A stretch of DNA of 64,000 nucleotides from the NCBI GenBank assembly GCA_022819605.1, contig JAJEGW010000192.1:1-64000 (forward strand), read 5' to 3'. Numbering within the stretch: position 1 is the first letter of the stretch; the number at the start of each line of letters is the position of its first letter. A model generated the notes under the pieces. That model saw only the letters and a list, made by a program, of their open reading frames with translations. It did not search any database and was not told the DNA's origin. Both the position numbers and the translations under genes were made by a program. This DNA comes from Silicimonas sp. (GTDB taxonomy: Bacteria > Pseudomonadota > Alphaproteobacteria > Rhodobacterales > Rhodobacteraceae). Of this stretch, positions 44,666 through 54,913 are shown one piece after another.

Positions 44666-45541
44666 TCAGTCCGGACAGACGCGTGGCGCGGCCAGTTCGG
44701 ACTGGTCGCCGAGCTGTCCGGACGCGAGCCACCAATCGGGCTGGAGCGCAGCAATCCTGACCCCCGCGTCGCGTGCAAGCTGCTCGTCATCAAACAGCCC
44801 AAAACAGGTTGCACCCGATCCCGATACGCGCGCCAGTCCGCATCCCGGGCTCGTGCGCAGCATGGCGAGCACGTCGGCAATCACCGGCGCCTCTTCCAGG
44901 GCGGCCGGCTCCAGGTCGTTGCGTTGCTCCGACAGCCACTGAATGATGCCCGGCACGTCGCGGGCCGCCGGCAGGTTGCCGGGCATTTTCGGATTGTCCC
45001 TTCTTGCCAGCCTGGCAAAAACCCTGGCAGTCGACACCGGGGTTCGCGGGTTGACCAGCAAGGCGGGAAGCGTCGGAATGTCGACGAAGGTGATCTCCTC
45101 GCCGATTCCGCCCACGCGGCAGGGTCTGCACGCAAGGCACATTGGAAGATCGGCGCCAAGCGCGAGGGCATTCCGCGCAATGGCAGGCAGGTCCGTGCCT
45201 TGCGGCGCAAGCCCCCTAAGCACCGCAGCTGCGTCCGCAGATCCTCCTCCGATGCCTGCCGCGACGGGAAGGAACTTTTCAAGCAGCAGGGATGAACCCC
45301 TGTCGCCAGCCACGAGAGTGGCCGCCTGCAAGGCAAGGTTTTGCGTACCGGTCGGAACAGTCGCCGCCTCCGGGCCCGTTACCGCCAGTTCCAGCGAAGG
45401 TCCGCTCCTGATGGCGAGGCGGTCGTGAACCGGGGCGAATGCAACCAGCGAATCGATCAGGTGATAGCCGTCTTGCCGCTGTCCGGTAACGTGGAGCGCC
45501 AGGTTGACCTTGGCCGGGGCGGCGACTCTAGCCGTCGTCAT
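44666..45541 (-). CDS. ispE: 4-(cytidine 5-diphospho)-2-C-methyl-D-erythritol kinase
   Basis: 291 residues, GHMP kinase fold. AAPAKVNLALHVTG opens the substrate site, PVAAGIGGGSADAAAVL is the ATP loop, and RVSGSGATCFGLF is the third motif. It phosphorylates CDP-methylerythritol in the MEP isoprenoid route, which supplies the neighbouring ispB product. The start overlaps the end of the TPR gene by 14 bp. Confidence 0.94.
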   Translation of the reverse strand: MTTARVAAPAKVNLALHVTGQRQDGYHLIDSLVAFAPVHDRLAIRSGPSLELAVTGPEAATVPTGTQNLALQAATLVAGDRGSSLLLEKFLPVAAGIGGGSADAAAVLRGLAPQGTDLPAIARNALALGADLPMCLACRPCRVGGIGEEITFVDIPTLPALLVNPRTPVSTARVFARLARRDNPKMPGNLPAARDVPGIIQWLSEQRNDLEPAALEEAPVIADVLAMLRTSPGCGLARVSGSGATCFGLFDDEQLARDAGVRIAALQPDWWLASGQLGDQSELAAPRVCPD

Positions 45542-47249
45542 TCGCCACGTTCAGCGGCGGAGCGCCTTCTTCCGCCAGGACGGCGTCGAGGCCGATTTCA
45601 AGCTTTCTGCGAATTCGCGCCGGATCGACGTCATCGTGATCCGTTTCGTCGGTAATGAGTGACAGGGCCCGATGCCACTGGAACTCGGCTTCCCGATGTC
45701 GCCCGACTGCCCAGTAGACATCACCAAGATGATCATTGACGATTGGATCGATCGGCAAGTGCTCGGCCGCGCGCTCCATGTGCGAGACTGCTTCCGCGTA
45801 ACGGCCGAGGCGATAAAGACCCCAGCCAAGCGAGTCGATGATGTGCCCGGCTTCCGGGCGTTGCTCGACCGCACGTTCAATCAGGGCAAGTGCCTCTTCA
45901 AGGTTTGTCTGCAGTTCCAGAAGCGAATAGCCCAGATAGTTCAGAACCGTCGGCTGGTCCGGCTTGAGTTCGAGTGCCTTGCGGAAATCCGCCTCTGCCT
46001 GGCTCCAATGGCCGGTGCGTTCATATGCAATGCCCCTGGTAAAATAGATGATCCAGTGTTGCTCCACCGGTTCCCTGATCATTGAGATGGCGTTGTTGTA
46101 GGACGTTTTCGCTTCCTCGAACCTGTCCAGCTCACGGAGCATGTCGGCGAGCGCTACGTGAACCTGCAACAGGTGACCGTGGCTTTCCGTCAGTTGCTGC
46201 AGCACCTCGATGGCCGCATCCTCTCGTCCTGACTGGCGGAGCGTTTCAGCTCGCCCCAACTCGGCGGCGTGGAACTCGGGGTCGTCCCTCGGAACCTCGT
46301 CGTAGACCTCGGTGGCAAGATCGTACTGGTCCAGCTTCTCCAGAATTTCCGCCGTCAGCAGCAAGGCGTCGGTGTGGTCGGGGCGCAATATTGTGGCCAT
46401 CCTGGCGTAGAGGAGCGTGTAATTCCTTTGCGGCTCCTGGCGCAGCGCATTGGCGATGGAATGGTACACCTCCGCCAGCCCGTCTCTCGCGCTGCGCCCG
46501 GAATTGAACGGAATCGTTTCACCCGCCTCAAGTCGGGCGCGCAAGTCTTCAAGGTAGGGATCGGCCAGCGCAGAATTCTGGCTCTTGGCGATCAAGTCCA
46601 GCGCATCGTCGTTGCGCTCAAGCTGGCTGAGGACTTCCGCGTAGGCCACTATCCCTCGCCTGGGAAGGCGAAGCACCATACCGGCCTCGCCTGACAAAAT
46701 GTGCGCGGCCCCTTCAAAATCGCCGGCCGAAGCGAGGGCGAGCGCCTTGTGGTAAAATCCGAAGATGCGGACGGGTTCGTTCTCCGACTCCGCCACCTTG
46801 TCAAAGGCCTCAAGCGATTCCGCCATGCTGCCTGCACCAAACAGGGCCCACGGCCTGGCCAGGTCATCAAACAGCGGTCCAACAGAGAGACCGCTGTCCA
46901 TCCCGCTGAGAAAGCCCGACCAATCCTCGTCCCTTGCGGCCTTTCCGAGAAGGACCAGGCTCGCAACCTGGCTGCTGTTTCCGGCAACGCGAACGCGTTC
47001 GAGCATCCGTGCGGCATTCTCGATGTCGCCGAGGCTGAGGAATGCGGTGCCTGTGCTTTCGAGGAGCGCGATATTTGCTGGATCGCTGGCCAATGCTTCG
47101 GAGAAATGCTCGACAGCCGCTCCGTAGTCGTTTGCCTTGAAGGCCGCCCGGCCGGCCAGGTACTTTCCTGCATCTCGCGCCTCGTCGGCCGTTGCAGGCC
47201 AGGTGCCGACAGACATGAGAAGGAGCGGGGTCAAGAGGGCGAGACGCAT
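45528..47249 (-). CDS. Secreted tetratricopeptide-repeat protein
   Basis: 573 residues from ATG 47249, with a signal peptide (ALLTPLLLMSVGTWPATA). TPR units cover most of the protein, for example DYGAAVEHFSEALASDPANI, WSQAEADFRKALELKPDQPT, ALALIERAVEQRPEAGHIID and YAEAVSHMERAAEHLPIDP. Such proteins scaffold complexes in the periplasm. It is translationally joined to ispE (14-bp overlap), an arrangement common in Rhodobacterales. No enzyme domain is seen. Confidence 0.85.
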   Translation of the reverse strand: MRLALLTPLLLMSVGTWPATADEARDAGKYLAGRAAFKANDYGAAVEHFSEALASDPANIALLESTGTAFLSLGDIENAARMLERVRVAGNSSQVASLVLLGKAARDEDWSGFLSGMDSGLSVGPLFDDLARPWALFGAGSMAESLEAFDKVAESENEPVRIFGFYHKALALASAGDFEGAAHILSGEAGMVLRLPRRGIVAYAEVLSQLERNDDALDLIAKSQNSALADPYLEDLRARLEAGETIPFNSGRSARDGLAEVYHSIANALRQEPQRNYTLLYARMATILRPDHTDALLLTAEILEKLDQYDLATEVYDEVPRDDPEFHAAELGRAETLRQSGREDAAIEVLQQLTESHGHLLQVHVALADMLRELDRFEEAKTSYNNAISMIREPVEQHWIIYFTRGIAYERTGHWSQAEADFRKALELKPDQPTVLNYLGYSLLELQTNLEEALALIERAVEQRPEAGHIIDSLGWGLYRLGRYAEAVSHMERAAEHLPIDPIVNDHLGDVYWAVGRHREAEFQWHRALSLITDETDHDDVDPARIRRKLEIGLDAVLAEEGAPPLNVANDDG

Positions 47250-47642
47250 TTTTGATTCCTGATTTTGCGTGGTGCAACCTACGGTGAGGAGGGCGCCTCC
47301 GCAATCCCGTGCATCGAAGACATTGAAATTTGCGGACGCCTTGGGAATGCCCTGACCGAACAATTCTGCAATACCGTTCGAGCGGTCGTCAGAACCGGGA
47401 ACGCCGGCACCCAGTGGACATTGGGGGACATCCTGAATGTTCGATTTCCGAAGCAATTTAGAAATTTCTTGCCGAACTAGCCATCAAGCGGCCTCCCCGG
47501 CCCGGCAGCCTGCATCGGGTCGGATGTCCGCGCAAATGTCACGATCCGGAACGGGAATTCGACCTCGTTGCCGCGATCGACGCAACGGATTGCATCCGGT
47601 CACGCATGCGGAATGCGGGCACCGCGTTTCGCGGTTCGTCCG
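47250..47642. other. Intergenic stretch between the TPR gene and ETF-QO gene
   Basis: 393 bp without a supported gene; both flanking genes are on the minus strand. It should contain the promoter of the TPR-ispE pair. Low GC patches near 47455-47475 are the only distinctive feature. Confidence 0.45.
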
Positions 47643-49295
<1,653 letters not shown>

Positions 49296-49446
49296 GGTAC
49301 TTTCCCTCTGGGTTTGGTGCCGCCATGCCTATTTGTCCGACGCCTTGTGGTCAATCGGGTGCCCTGATGTCGTGTGAGGACATCCGCTCGACCCATGGCC
49401 GGCGCCTTGCTAGAAAGTGAAGGCGAAACAAGCTAACGTGGGTGCC

Positions 49447-49917
49447 ATGGACAAGATACCGCTGACCCGCGCGGGACACATCGCGCTGAACGACGAATTG
49501 AAGCGGCTGAAGAGCGTCGACCGCCCGAAGATCATCCGCGCGATCGCCGAGGCGCGTGAGCACGGCGACCTGAGCGAGAACGCGGAGTATCATGCAGCCC
49601 GCGAGCGTCAAAGCTTCGTCGAGGGCAGGGTGAAGGAACTCGAAGCGGTCCTGTCGTTGGCGGACGTGATCGATCCTGCCTCGCTCTCCGGCTCGGTGAA
49701 GTTCGGGGCAACCGTAATGCTGGTTGACGAGGCCACTGATGAGGAAAGATCCTACCAGATCGTTGGTGAGCCGGAGGCCGATGTCGAAAGCGGTCGCCTC
49801 AATCTCAGGTCGCCGCTTGCACGTGCGCTGATCGGCAAGGACGTGGGCGACAGCGTCGAAGTGAACACGCCTGGTGGCGAGAAGAACTACGAAATCCTCA
49901 AGATCGAGTTCGTTTGA
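49447..49917 (+). CDS. greA: Transcription elongation factor GreA
   Basis: 156 residues from ATG 49447. The N-terminal coiled coil has [20 protein letters not shown] and the tip [14 protein letters not shown] with the acidic residues that activate backtracked RNA polymerase cleavage; the C-terminal FKBP-like domain follows ([17 protein letters not shown]). The next gene begins only 4 bp after its stop. Confidence 0.95.
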   Translation: MDKIPLTRAGHIALNDELKRLKSVDRPKIIRAIAEAREHGDLSENAEYHAARERQSFVEGRVKELEAVLSLADVIDPASLSGSVKFGATVMLVDEATDEERSYQIVGEPEADVESGRLNLRSPLARALIGKDVGDSVEVNTPGGEKNYEILKIEFV

Positions 49918-49921
49918 AAAA

Positions 49922-50905
49922 ATGCCTGACGCGCCAGTTCAACCGGAGAATATCTATGAACGCCAGTCAGGCGTCTTGCCGGAACCCTGGCTCGGCCTCG
50001 AGAACATGGTCGCGATCCTGGCCACGGTCATCTGGATCGTGCTGTGTGCAGTTCTTTTCTGGTCGGCTGAACCGCTCGCAGACGTCCTTCAGGTCCCGCT
50101 CCTCCAGGTCGTTGTTGCCGTGTCCGTGGCGTTGCCAGCGGCAATGATCTGGGTCATCGCGTTCACGATGAAGAACGCGCGTATCTCGCGGGGCCAGAAC
50201 GAGCGGCTTCTTCATGCCGTGAGATCCATGCGTGAGACCCAGGCCGCCCAGGGCGGGAGGGACGCGGCAGCCGACCCAGGCATCCAGCGGAAGATCGGCG
50301 AACTTGCCGACGGCCAGGAGCGCATCGAGGCGACCCTGGCGCAAATTCTCGATGAGGAGGGCGTGACGGATACGGAAGCCGGGAAGCCGGCCATCCTTCG
50401 GCGACAGGCACCGCTTGAGCAGGAGGAGAGCAAGCCGCTGACGGTCGCGGAGCTCATTCAGGCCATGAATTTTCCTGACACTGCCGAGGACATGAAAGGG
50501 ATGGCCGCCTACAGGCGGGGTCTCAAGGACCAGACGATTGGCGGCTTGATCCGCGCCAGCGAGGACATCCTGACGCTGTTCAGCCGTGAAGCCTTGTACA
50601 TGGATGACCTGACCGCGAGTCGCACGCGACCAGAGACATGGCGAAAATACGCCAACGGCGGACGCGGACAGGAGATCGCTGAACTTGGCGGGGACCTTGA
50701 TCGCGAATGCCTGGCGCTTGTTGAAGAGCAAATGAATCAGGATTCCGTCTTCCGCGATGCGGCGGAGCACTTTCTGCGCAAGTTTGACAAGACGTTTTCC
50801 GAATTGTCCGACCATCTTTCCAACCAGGAGATCTCCGCGCTGGCTGACACGAGAACGGCGCGGGCGTTCAGGCTCTTGGGCAAGGTTACGGGCCTGTTCG
50901 AATAG
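49922..50905 (+). CDS. Membrane protein of unknown function
   Basis: 327 residues from ATG 49922; the ribosome-binding site is poor, so translation may depend on coupling with greA (4-bp gap). Two adjacent membrane helices at about 29-48 and 58-80 (ENMVAILATVIWIVLCAVLF, LLQVVVAVSVALPAAMIWVI) leave a long cytoplasmic part rich in charged helices (QRKIGELADGQERIEATLAQI). It looks like a conserved Rhodobacterales protein, but no named family was recognised. Confidence 0.75.
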   Translation: MPDAPVQPENIYERQSGVLPEPWLGLENMVAILATVIWIVLCAVLFWSAEPLADVLQVPLLQVVVAVSVALPAAMIWVIAFTMKNARISRGQNERLLHAVRSMRETQAAQGGRDAAADPGIQRKIGELADGQERIEATLAQILDEEGVTDTEAGKPAILRRQAPLEQEESKPLTVAELIQAMNFPDTAEDMKGMAAYRRGLKDQTIGGLIRASEDILTLFSREALYMDDLTASRTRPETWRKYANGGRGQEIAELGGDLDRECLALVEEQMNQDSVFRDAAEHFLRKFDKTFSELSDHLSNQEISALADTRTARAFRLLGKVTGLFE

Positions 50906-50933
50906 GCCGCTTGCAACTGCCGCCTTTCCCGGA

Positions 50934-51407
50934 TCAGCCGTGCTCCTTGAGCAGGCGCTGCTTCTGGCGGTTCCAGTCGCGCCTGGCTTCGACTTCGCGC
51001 TTGTCGTGCTGCCTCCTGCCCCGAGCCACGCCAAGCTTTATCTTCGCGATGCCCTTGTGATTGAAGTACATGACCAAGGGAACGAGCGTCATGCCCTTGC
51101 GCTGGGTTGCGTTCCAGAGATCGGACAGTTCCTTTTTTGAAACAAGGAGCTTTCGCCTGCGGCGATCCTCATGGCCGAACATGGCCTGCTCGTACGACGC
51201 GATATACGCATTGACCAGCCAGAGCTCTCCGCTTTCGACCGCTGCATAGCTCTCGGCAATGTTCGACTGTCCGGTACGAAGCGACTTGACCTCGGATCCC
51301 ATGAGCAAGATGCCGCACTCGATGACGCTCTCGATCGCGTAGTCCCGTCGCGCGCGACGGTTCTCCGCGATCACCTTGTAGTTCGGGTTTTCCTTCGGCT
51401 TTGCCAT
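50934..51407 (-). CDS. smpB: SsrA-binding protein SmpB
   Basis: 157 residues from ATG 51407. [37 protein letters not shown] and the basic C-terminal tail ([19 protein letters not shown]) are all characteristic. It brings tmRNA to stalled ribosomes. The ssrA gene is not in the window. The P450 gene lies 47 bp upstream on the same strand. Confidence 0.96.
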   Translation of the reverse strand: MAKPKENPNYKVIAENRRARRDYAIESVIECGILLMGSEVKSLRTGQSNIAESYAAVESGELWLVNAYIASYEQAMFGHEDRRRRKLLVSKKELSDLWNATQRKGMTLVPLVMYFNHKGIAKIKLGVARGRRQHDKREVEARRDWNRQKQRLLKEHG

Positions 51408-51454
51408 GGCCGGACCGGGATAGTGGGTCCTGCCGGCCCTGTCCAGAATCTGCA

Positions 51455-52609
51455 TCAGGCGTCCCAGGCCACGGGGACGGCAACAGGTCCTCGGAATGCC
51501 CAGCCGAACAACCTGACGTTGCCTGCCAGCCTGAGCCCAGGCAGCGAGTCAAAGAGCATCGGTAAGGCGACAACCGAGATAAGGCAACGCGAGGCAGCTG
51601 CACCGGCACAGAAATGCGGACCGGCGCCAAAGGGGACGGCCGCAGACGTGTCGCGCGTGATGTCAAAGGCGTCGACTCGATCAAAATGCGCCTCGTCCCG
51701 ACCGGCCGAGGAAAACATCAGGAACGCACGCGTCTCCGGCTCAAGCACGATGCCGTTGATCTCGTCGCGTCGCGCAACCCGTCGAGGAGACATTCCGATC
51801 GGGCTGTGCAGGCGCGCGTATTCGGAGAAGGCCATCTGCCAGGTCGCGGTGCCTTGCCGGACGAGTTCCAGCTGGTCCGGATGGTCAAGGAGTGCCCAGG
51901 CGGTTCCAGCAATCGCGTCTCTCGGTTCGTTCTGGCCTCCCGAAATCACCAGCTTCACGTTCGCCCGGACACTTTCCATCGGCAGGCCCGCCTCGAGCTG
52001 AACCGCGAGCGCCGACAATTCGGGCGGCGAGTCCAGTTGCCGATCGATGTGGTCGTCGATCAGCGCCGTTGCCGAATGGCAGCGCGCCTCGACGTCCGCG
52101 TCGCCGGAATAGTTGGCGCATCCGTCGATCATTCCCTGGGAACTTCCGTCCATCTCCTCGATGGTCATCGAGGTGAGGCCTGTGATGGCCTTCAGCGCTT
52201 CCGCCGAGACGGGCATTGCGAAGTCGCGGACGAGATCACAGCGCCCGCGCGGCCGGATTTCCTCAAGGACGCGTGCCGCCGCCGCCTCGAATTTCGGTTT
52301 CCAGTGATCGGCGACGGTACGCGGGCTGAACGTGGGAAACAGTGCCCGGCGCTCCCGCATGTGTGCCTCGCCGTCCTTGCGCATCATGTTCTGCCCCATC
52401 AGGACAGTCATCAATCCGCCGGGCTGGTCGGACGAAAAGACGTCCACCCTCTTCTCGTGGCGATGGATGTCGTCGCGCCGCGTCAACAGGACAGCGTCCA
52501 GTTCGGGAACGTGCGCAATCTGCGCCTCCTTTCGCATCCTGGCAAGATCAGGATACGGATCCGACGCAAAGCTCGCGAGATCGATGTGGAATTCCGGTGC
52601 CCTTGCCAT
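51455..52609 (-). CDS. Cytochrome P450 with an atypical I-helix
   Basis: 384 residues from ATG 52609 ([20 protein letters not shown]); the longer upstream opening lacks family character. ExxR is present (EYARLHS), and the heme loop [15 protein letters not shown] has the axial Cys. In the I-helix, the usual acid-alcohol pair AGxxT is replaced by [10 protein letters not shown] (residues 223-231), so oxygen activation may differ; some families show this and remain active. Substrate unknown. It precedes smpB on the same strand, an unrelated neighbour. Confidence 0.9.
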   Translation of the reverse strand: MARAPEFHIDLASFASDPYPDLARMRKEAQIAHVPELDAVLLTRRDDIHRHEKRVDVFSSDQPGGLMTVLMGQNMMRKDGEAHMRERRALFPTFSPRTVADHWKPKFEAAAARVLEEIRPRGRCDLVRDFAMPVSAEALKAITGLTSMTIEEMDGSSQGMIDGCANYSGDADVEARCHSATALIDDHIDRQLDSPPELSALAVQLEAGLPMESVRANVKLVISGGQNEPRDAIAGTAWALLDHPDQLELVRQGTATWQMAFSEYARLHSPIGMSPRRVARRDEINGIVLEPETRAFLMFSSAGRDEAHFDRVDAFDITRDTSAAVPFGAGPHFCAGAAASRCLISVVALPMLFDSLPGLRLAGNVRLFGWAFRGPVAVPVAWDA

Positions 52610-52694
52610 GTTCGCGACGCTATTCGCCCTTGCGCCGGATTCAAGCACGTTTGGCCGGTTGACGTCATGTTCCCTTCGGGAAAGGCTCAGGACC

Positions 52695-53126
52695 ATGCTT
52701 GTCCAACTCGTGCTTGGCGCTGCGCTGACTCTCGCGACCGTCCTCGTTGTCGCCATGGCCTGGTGGGCAATGGAGGCCGCATTGCTTCGCCTTCAGGCTT
52801 GGACGGCCAGGCCGCCTCTTGGGCCCAGGCTCATTTCGGTCCTGGTTCTTGTGCTGATATGGACGCTTTGCATGATTGCCGCCGCAGTCTGGCTTTGGAC
52901 CGTGGCACTCCATCGTCTTGGCGTCTTCGCGAACGTCGAGGAGTCGGCCTATTTCGCGCTTGTGTCGTTCACGACGCTCGGATTCGGCGACATTCTACTG
53001 CCGTTGGAATGGCGGTTGCTGGGCGGGGTCGCTGCAGCCAATGGTCTTTTGCTTTTTGGCCTGCTCACGGCAATTCTCGTCGAGACCATTCGTGGCGTCC
53101 GCCTCAACCAGCGAGGTCGGAAGTGA
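52695..53126 (+). CDS. Two-TM ion channel family protein
   Basis: 143 residues from ATG 52695. Helices at about 4-26, 47-72 and 105-130 flank a re-entrant loop ESAYFALVSFTTLGFGD; the filter TTLGFGD (residues 93-99) corresponds to the potassium-channel TTVGYGD, with F for Y. It could be a K+ or mixed-cation channel. There is no ligand-binding domain. It is divergent from the P450 gene. Confidence 0.83.
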   Translation: MLVQLVLGAALTLATVLVVAMAWWAMEAALLRLQAWTARPPLGPRLISVLVLVLIWTLCMIAAAVWLWTVALHRLGVFANVEESAYFALVSFTTLGFGDILLPLEWRLLGGVAAANGLLLFGLLTAILVETIRGVRLNQRGRK

Positions 53127-53575
53127 CCTGCCATTTCCTGGCGGTCCACGGAGGGAGGTTCTGCGGGGATTTTGGCCCGAGCCTGATGAATCGCTGGGTC
53201 AGGGAGCCCGGTTGATGACAAGATTGATCGAGATTTTGTCACCAAGTCGGTTTGATGATGATCCACTGCCAACAAAGCTGTTTGACGACAGTATTGGTTC
53301 AGATTCTGTTGGCAGGACTGCTGGAAGGCAGATCGTTACCAATTTGGCAGTGGATGCCGCTTTGAGCGCCACGCCAAGGTCAGCGACCTCTTCCTGAAGC
53401 GGCATTTCCTGCGAGTTGAACCGATGACGGTCAATCTGCTTGCCTGAGCCGAATTTGACATAGGCGCCCGCCTTATCTCAAAAACATGGGTATTTTCTGA
53501 GATAGTGATTGCCTTCTACCGGGGAACTTGAGATAAGTCTGTTCATATCTAAGAAACTCAGGCGCTTTTTGAGAT
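53127..53575. other. Intergenic stretch with inverted repeats and a possible small ORF
   Basis: A 60-residue frame at 53215-53397 (MTRLIEILSPSRFDDDPLPT onward) has natural composition but no family. It spans a 12-bp inverted repeat ATCCACTGCCAA (53261-53272) with TTGGCAGTGGAT (53344-53355) and a third partial copy at 53309-53315, which looks like a mobile-element end or a structured site. The right end is the operator-like array of the Fic gene, listed separately. Confidence 0.4.
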
Positions 53576-53576
53576 A
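53473..53576 (+). promoter_or_regulatory. Operator-like repeat array upstream of the Fic gene
   Basis: The motif TGAGATA, or its inverse TATCTCA, recurs: inverse at 53474-53480, then direct at 53498-53504, 53529-53535 and 53570-53576, the last overlapping the start codon region. Extended forms such as TTTTTGAGATA recur too. Regular half-sites with T-rich flanks in an AT-rich stretch suggest a binding array for a repressor, plausibly the Fic protein itself through its C-terminal winged helix. Confidence 0.6.
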
Positions 53577-54712
53577 TGAACATCGCGGACTTCACGTCGG
53601 GCCAGCACGAGGACAGGTATCAGTACAAGGCCTTCCTGCCAGAGTGCATATGCCACGAATGGGTTATCGCCGACCCGGAGCTGTCAGAGCTTCTGGGCCG
53701 CGCCGACCGCGCGCTTGGAGAGCTGAACGCTTTTGCCCAACTGATCCCGGACATCGAGTTCTTCATCCGCATGTATGTGGCCAAGGAAGCCACGCAATCG
53801 AGCCGGATCGAGGGCACGCAGACCAACATCGAGGATGCGTTCAAGGATGCCGATGATCTGGATCCTGAAGAGCGCGACGACTGGGCGGAGGTGCAGAACT
53901 ACATCAGAGCTATCAATTTCGCGATTGAAGCGCTTGAGAAATTGCCCCTGTCCAACCGTCTGCTGCGCCAGACCCATGAAGTCCTGATGTCCGGTGTTCG
54001 AGGTGAACACAAGCAGCCGGGTCAGTTCCGCAAAAGCCAGAACTGGATCGGCGTGAGCCTCAAGAACGCAGTCTACATTCCGCCACACCACGATCATGTG
54101 CCGGACCTGATGGGCGATCTGGAGGCATTCTTGCATGCCGATAACATCTATGTGCACCCTTTGGTGCGCATCGCGATCGGGCACTACCAGTTCGAAGCGA
54201 TCCACCCGTTTCTGGACGGCAACGGACGTTTGGGGCGCCTGATGATATCGCTCTATCTGGCGTCCGAGGGACTGTTGGTAAAGCCCGCACTGTATCTTTC
54301 GGACTATTTCGAGCGCAACAAGACGGCATATGTCGATCACTTGATGGCGGTCCGGCAAGGCAATCATTTGCGCGAATGGCTGATCTTCTTCTTACACGGC
54401 GTGGAGGAAACCGCGCGCGCCTCGGCGAATGTGTTTCGCGACATCCTCGCCATCAAGGAGCGGATCGAGAGCAACGTACTGCCGCACTTCAGCATTCGAC
54501 GTCAGGACAACGCGCTGGCGCTGATGCGCCGCCTTTATGCGCGTCCCGTGGTGGCCGTAAACGAGGCGGCCCGGATCATTGAGGCCACGACGAACACGGC
54601 CGATGCCTTGATCATGGACATGGTTGACCATGGAGTCCTGGTCGAAATCACCGGCGGACGCCGGAACCGGTTGTTTGTTTTCGACGAATATATAGAGCTC
54701 TTCAGGAGGTGA
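53576..54712 (+). CDS. Fic-domain protein (AMP-transferase type), class II with C-terminal winged helix
   Basis: 378 residues. N-terminal inhibitory helix motif SSRIEG (residues 75-80, S-x-x-x-E-G) and the core HPFLDGNGRLGR starting at His210 are intact, so a working, self-inhibited adenylyltransferase is expected. The C-terminal part (LMRRLYARPVVAVNEAARI, ATTNTADALIMDMVDHGVL) looks like a winged helix. Fic enzymes AMPylate target proteins, often acting as toxins. The upstream repeat array overlapping its start suggests self-regulation. No partner antitoxin gene is adjacent. Confidence 0.9.
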   Translation: MNIADFTSGQHEDRYQYKAFLPECICHEWVIADPELSELLGRADRALGELNAFAQLIPDIEFFIRMYVAKEATQSSRIEGTQTNIEDAFKDADDLDPEERDDWAEVQNYIRAINFAIEALEKLPLSNRLLRQTHEVLMSGVRGEHKQPGQFRKSQNWIGVSLKNAVYIPPHHDHVPDLMGDLEAFLHADNIYVHPLVRIAIGHYQFEAIHPFLDGNGRLGRLMISLYLASEGLLVKPALYLSDYFERNKTAYVDHLMAVRQGNHLREWLIFFLHGVEETARASANVFRDILAIKERIESNVLPHFSIRRQDNALALMRRLYARPVVAVNEAARIIEATTNTADALIMDMVDHGVLVEITGGRRNRLFVFDEYIELFRR

Positions 54713-54913
54713 CAGCTCCCCGCCCCAGAGCGTCCATATCTGATTTCAAAGCCACATTCGACCAGTTGGCGGTGGAGGCGCTTCATGTCGGGTTGTGCCG
54801 GAACGCCGTTGTCGCTACCCTTCGTGGTCCTCGGCGCATCAACGAAGAGCCGTCAACTGCATCTGGAGTCGTCCGGCTCATGCACCGTGCAAACTCTCCA
54901 GTGCCGATTGGCT

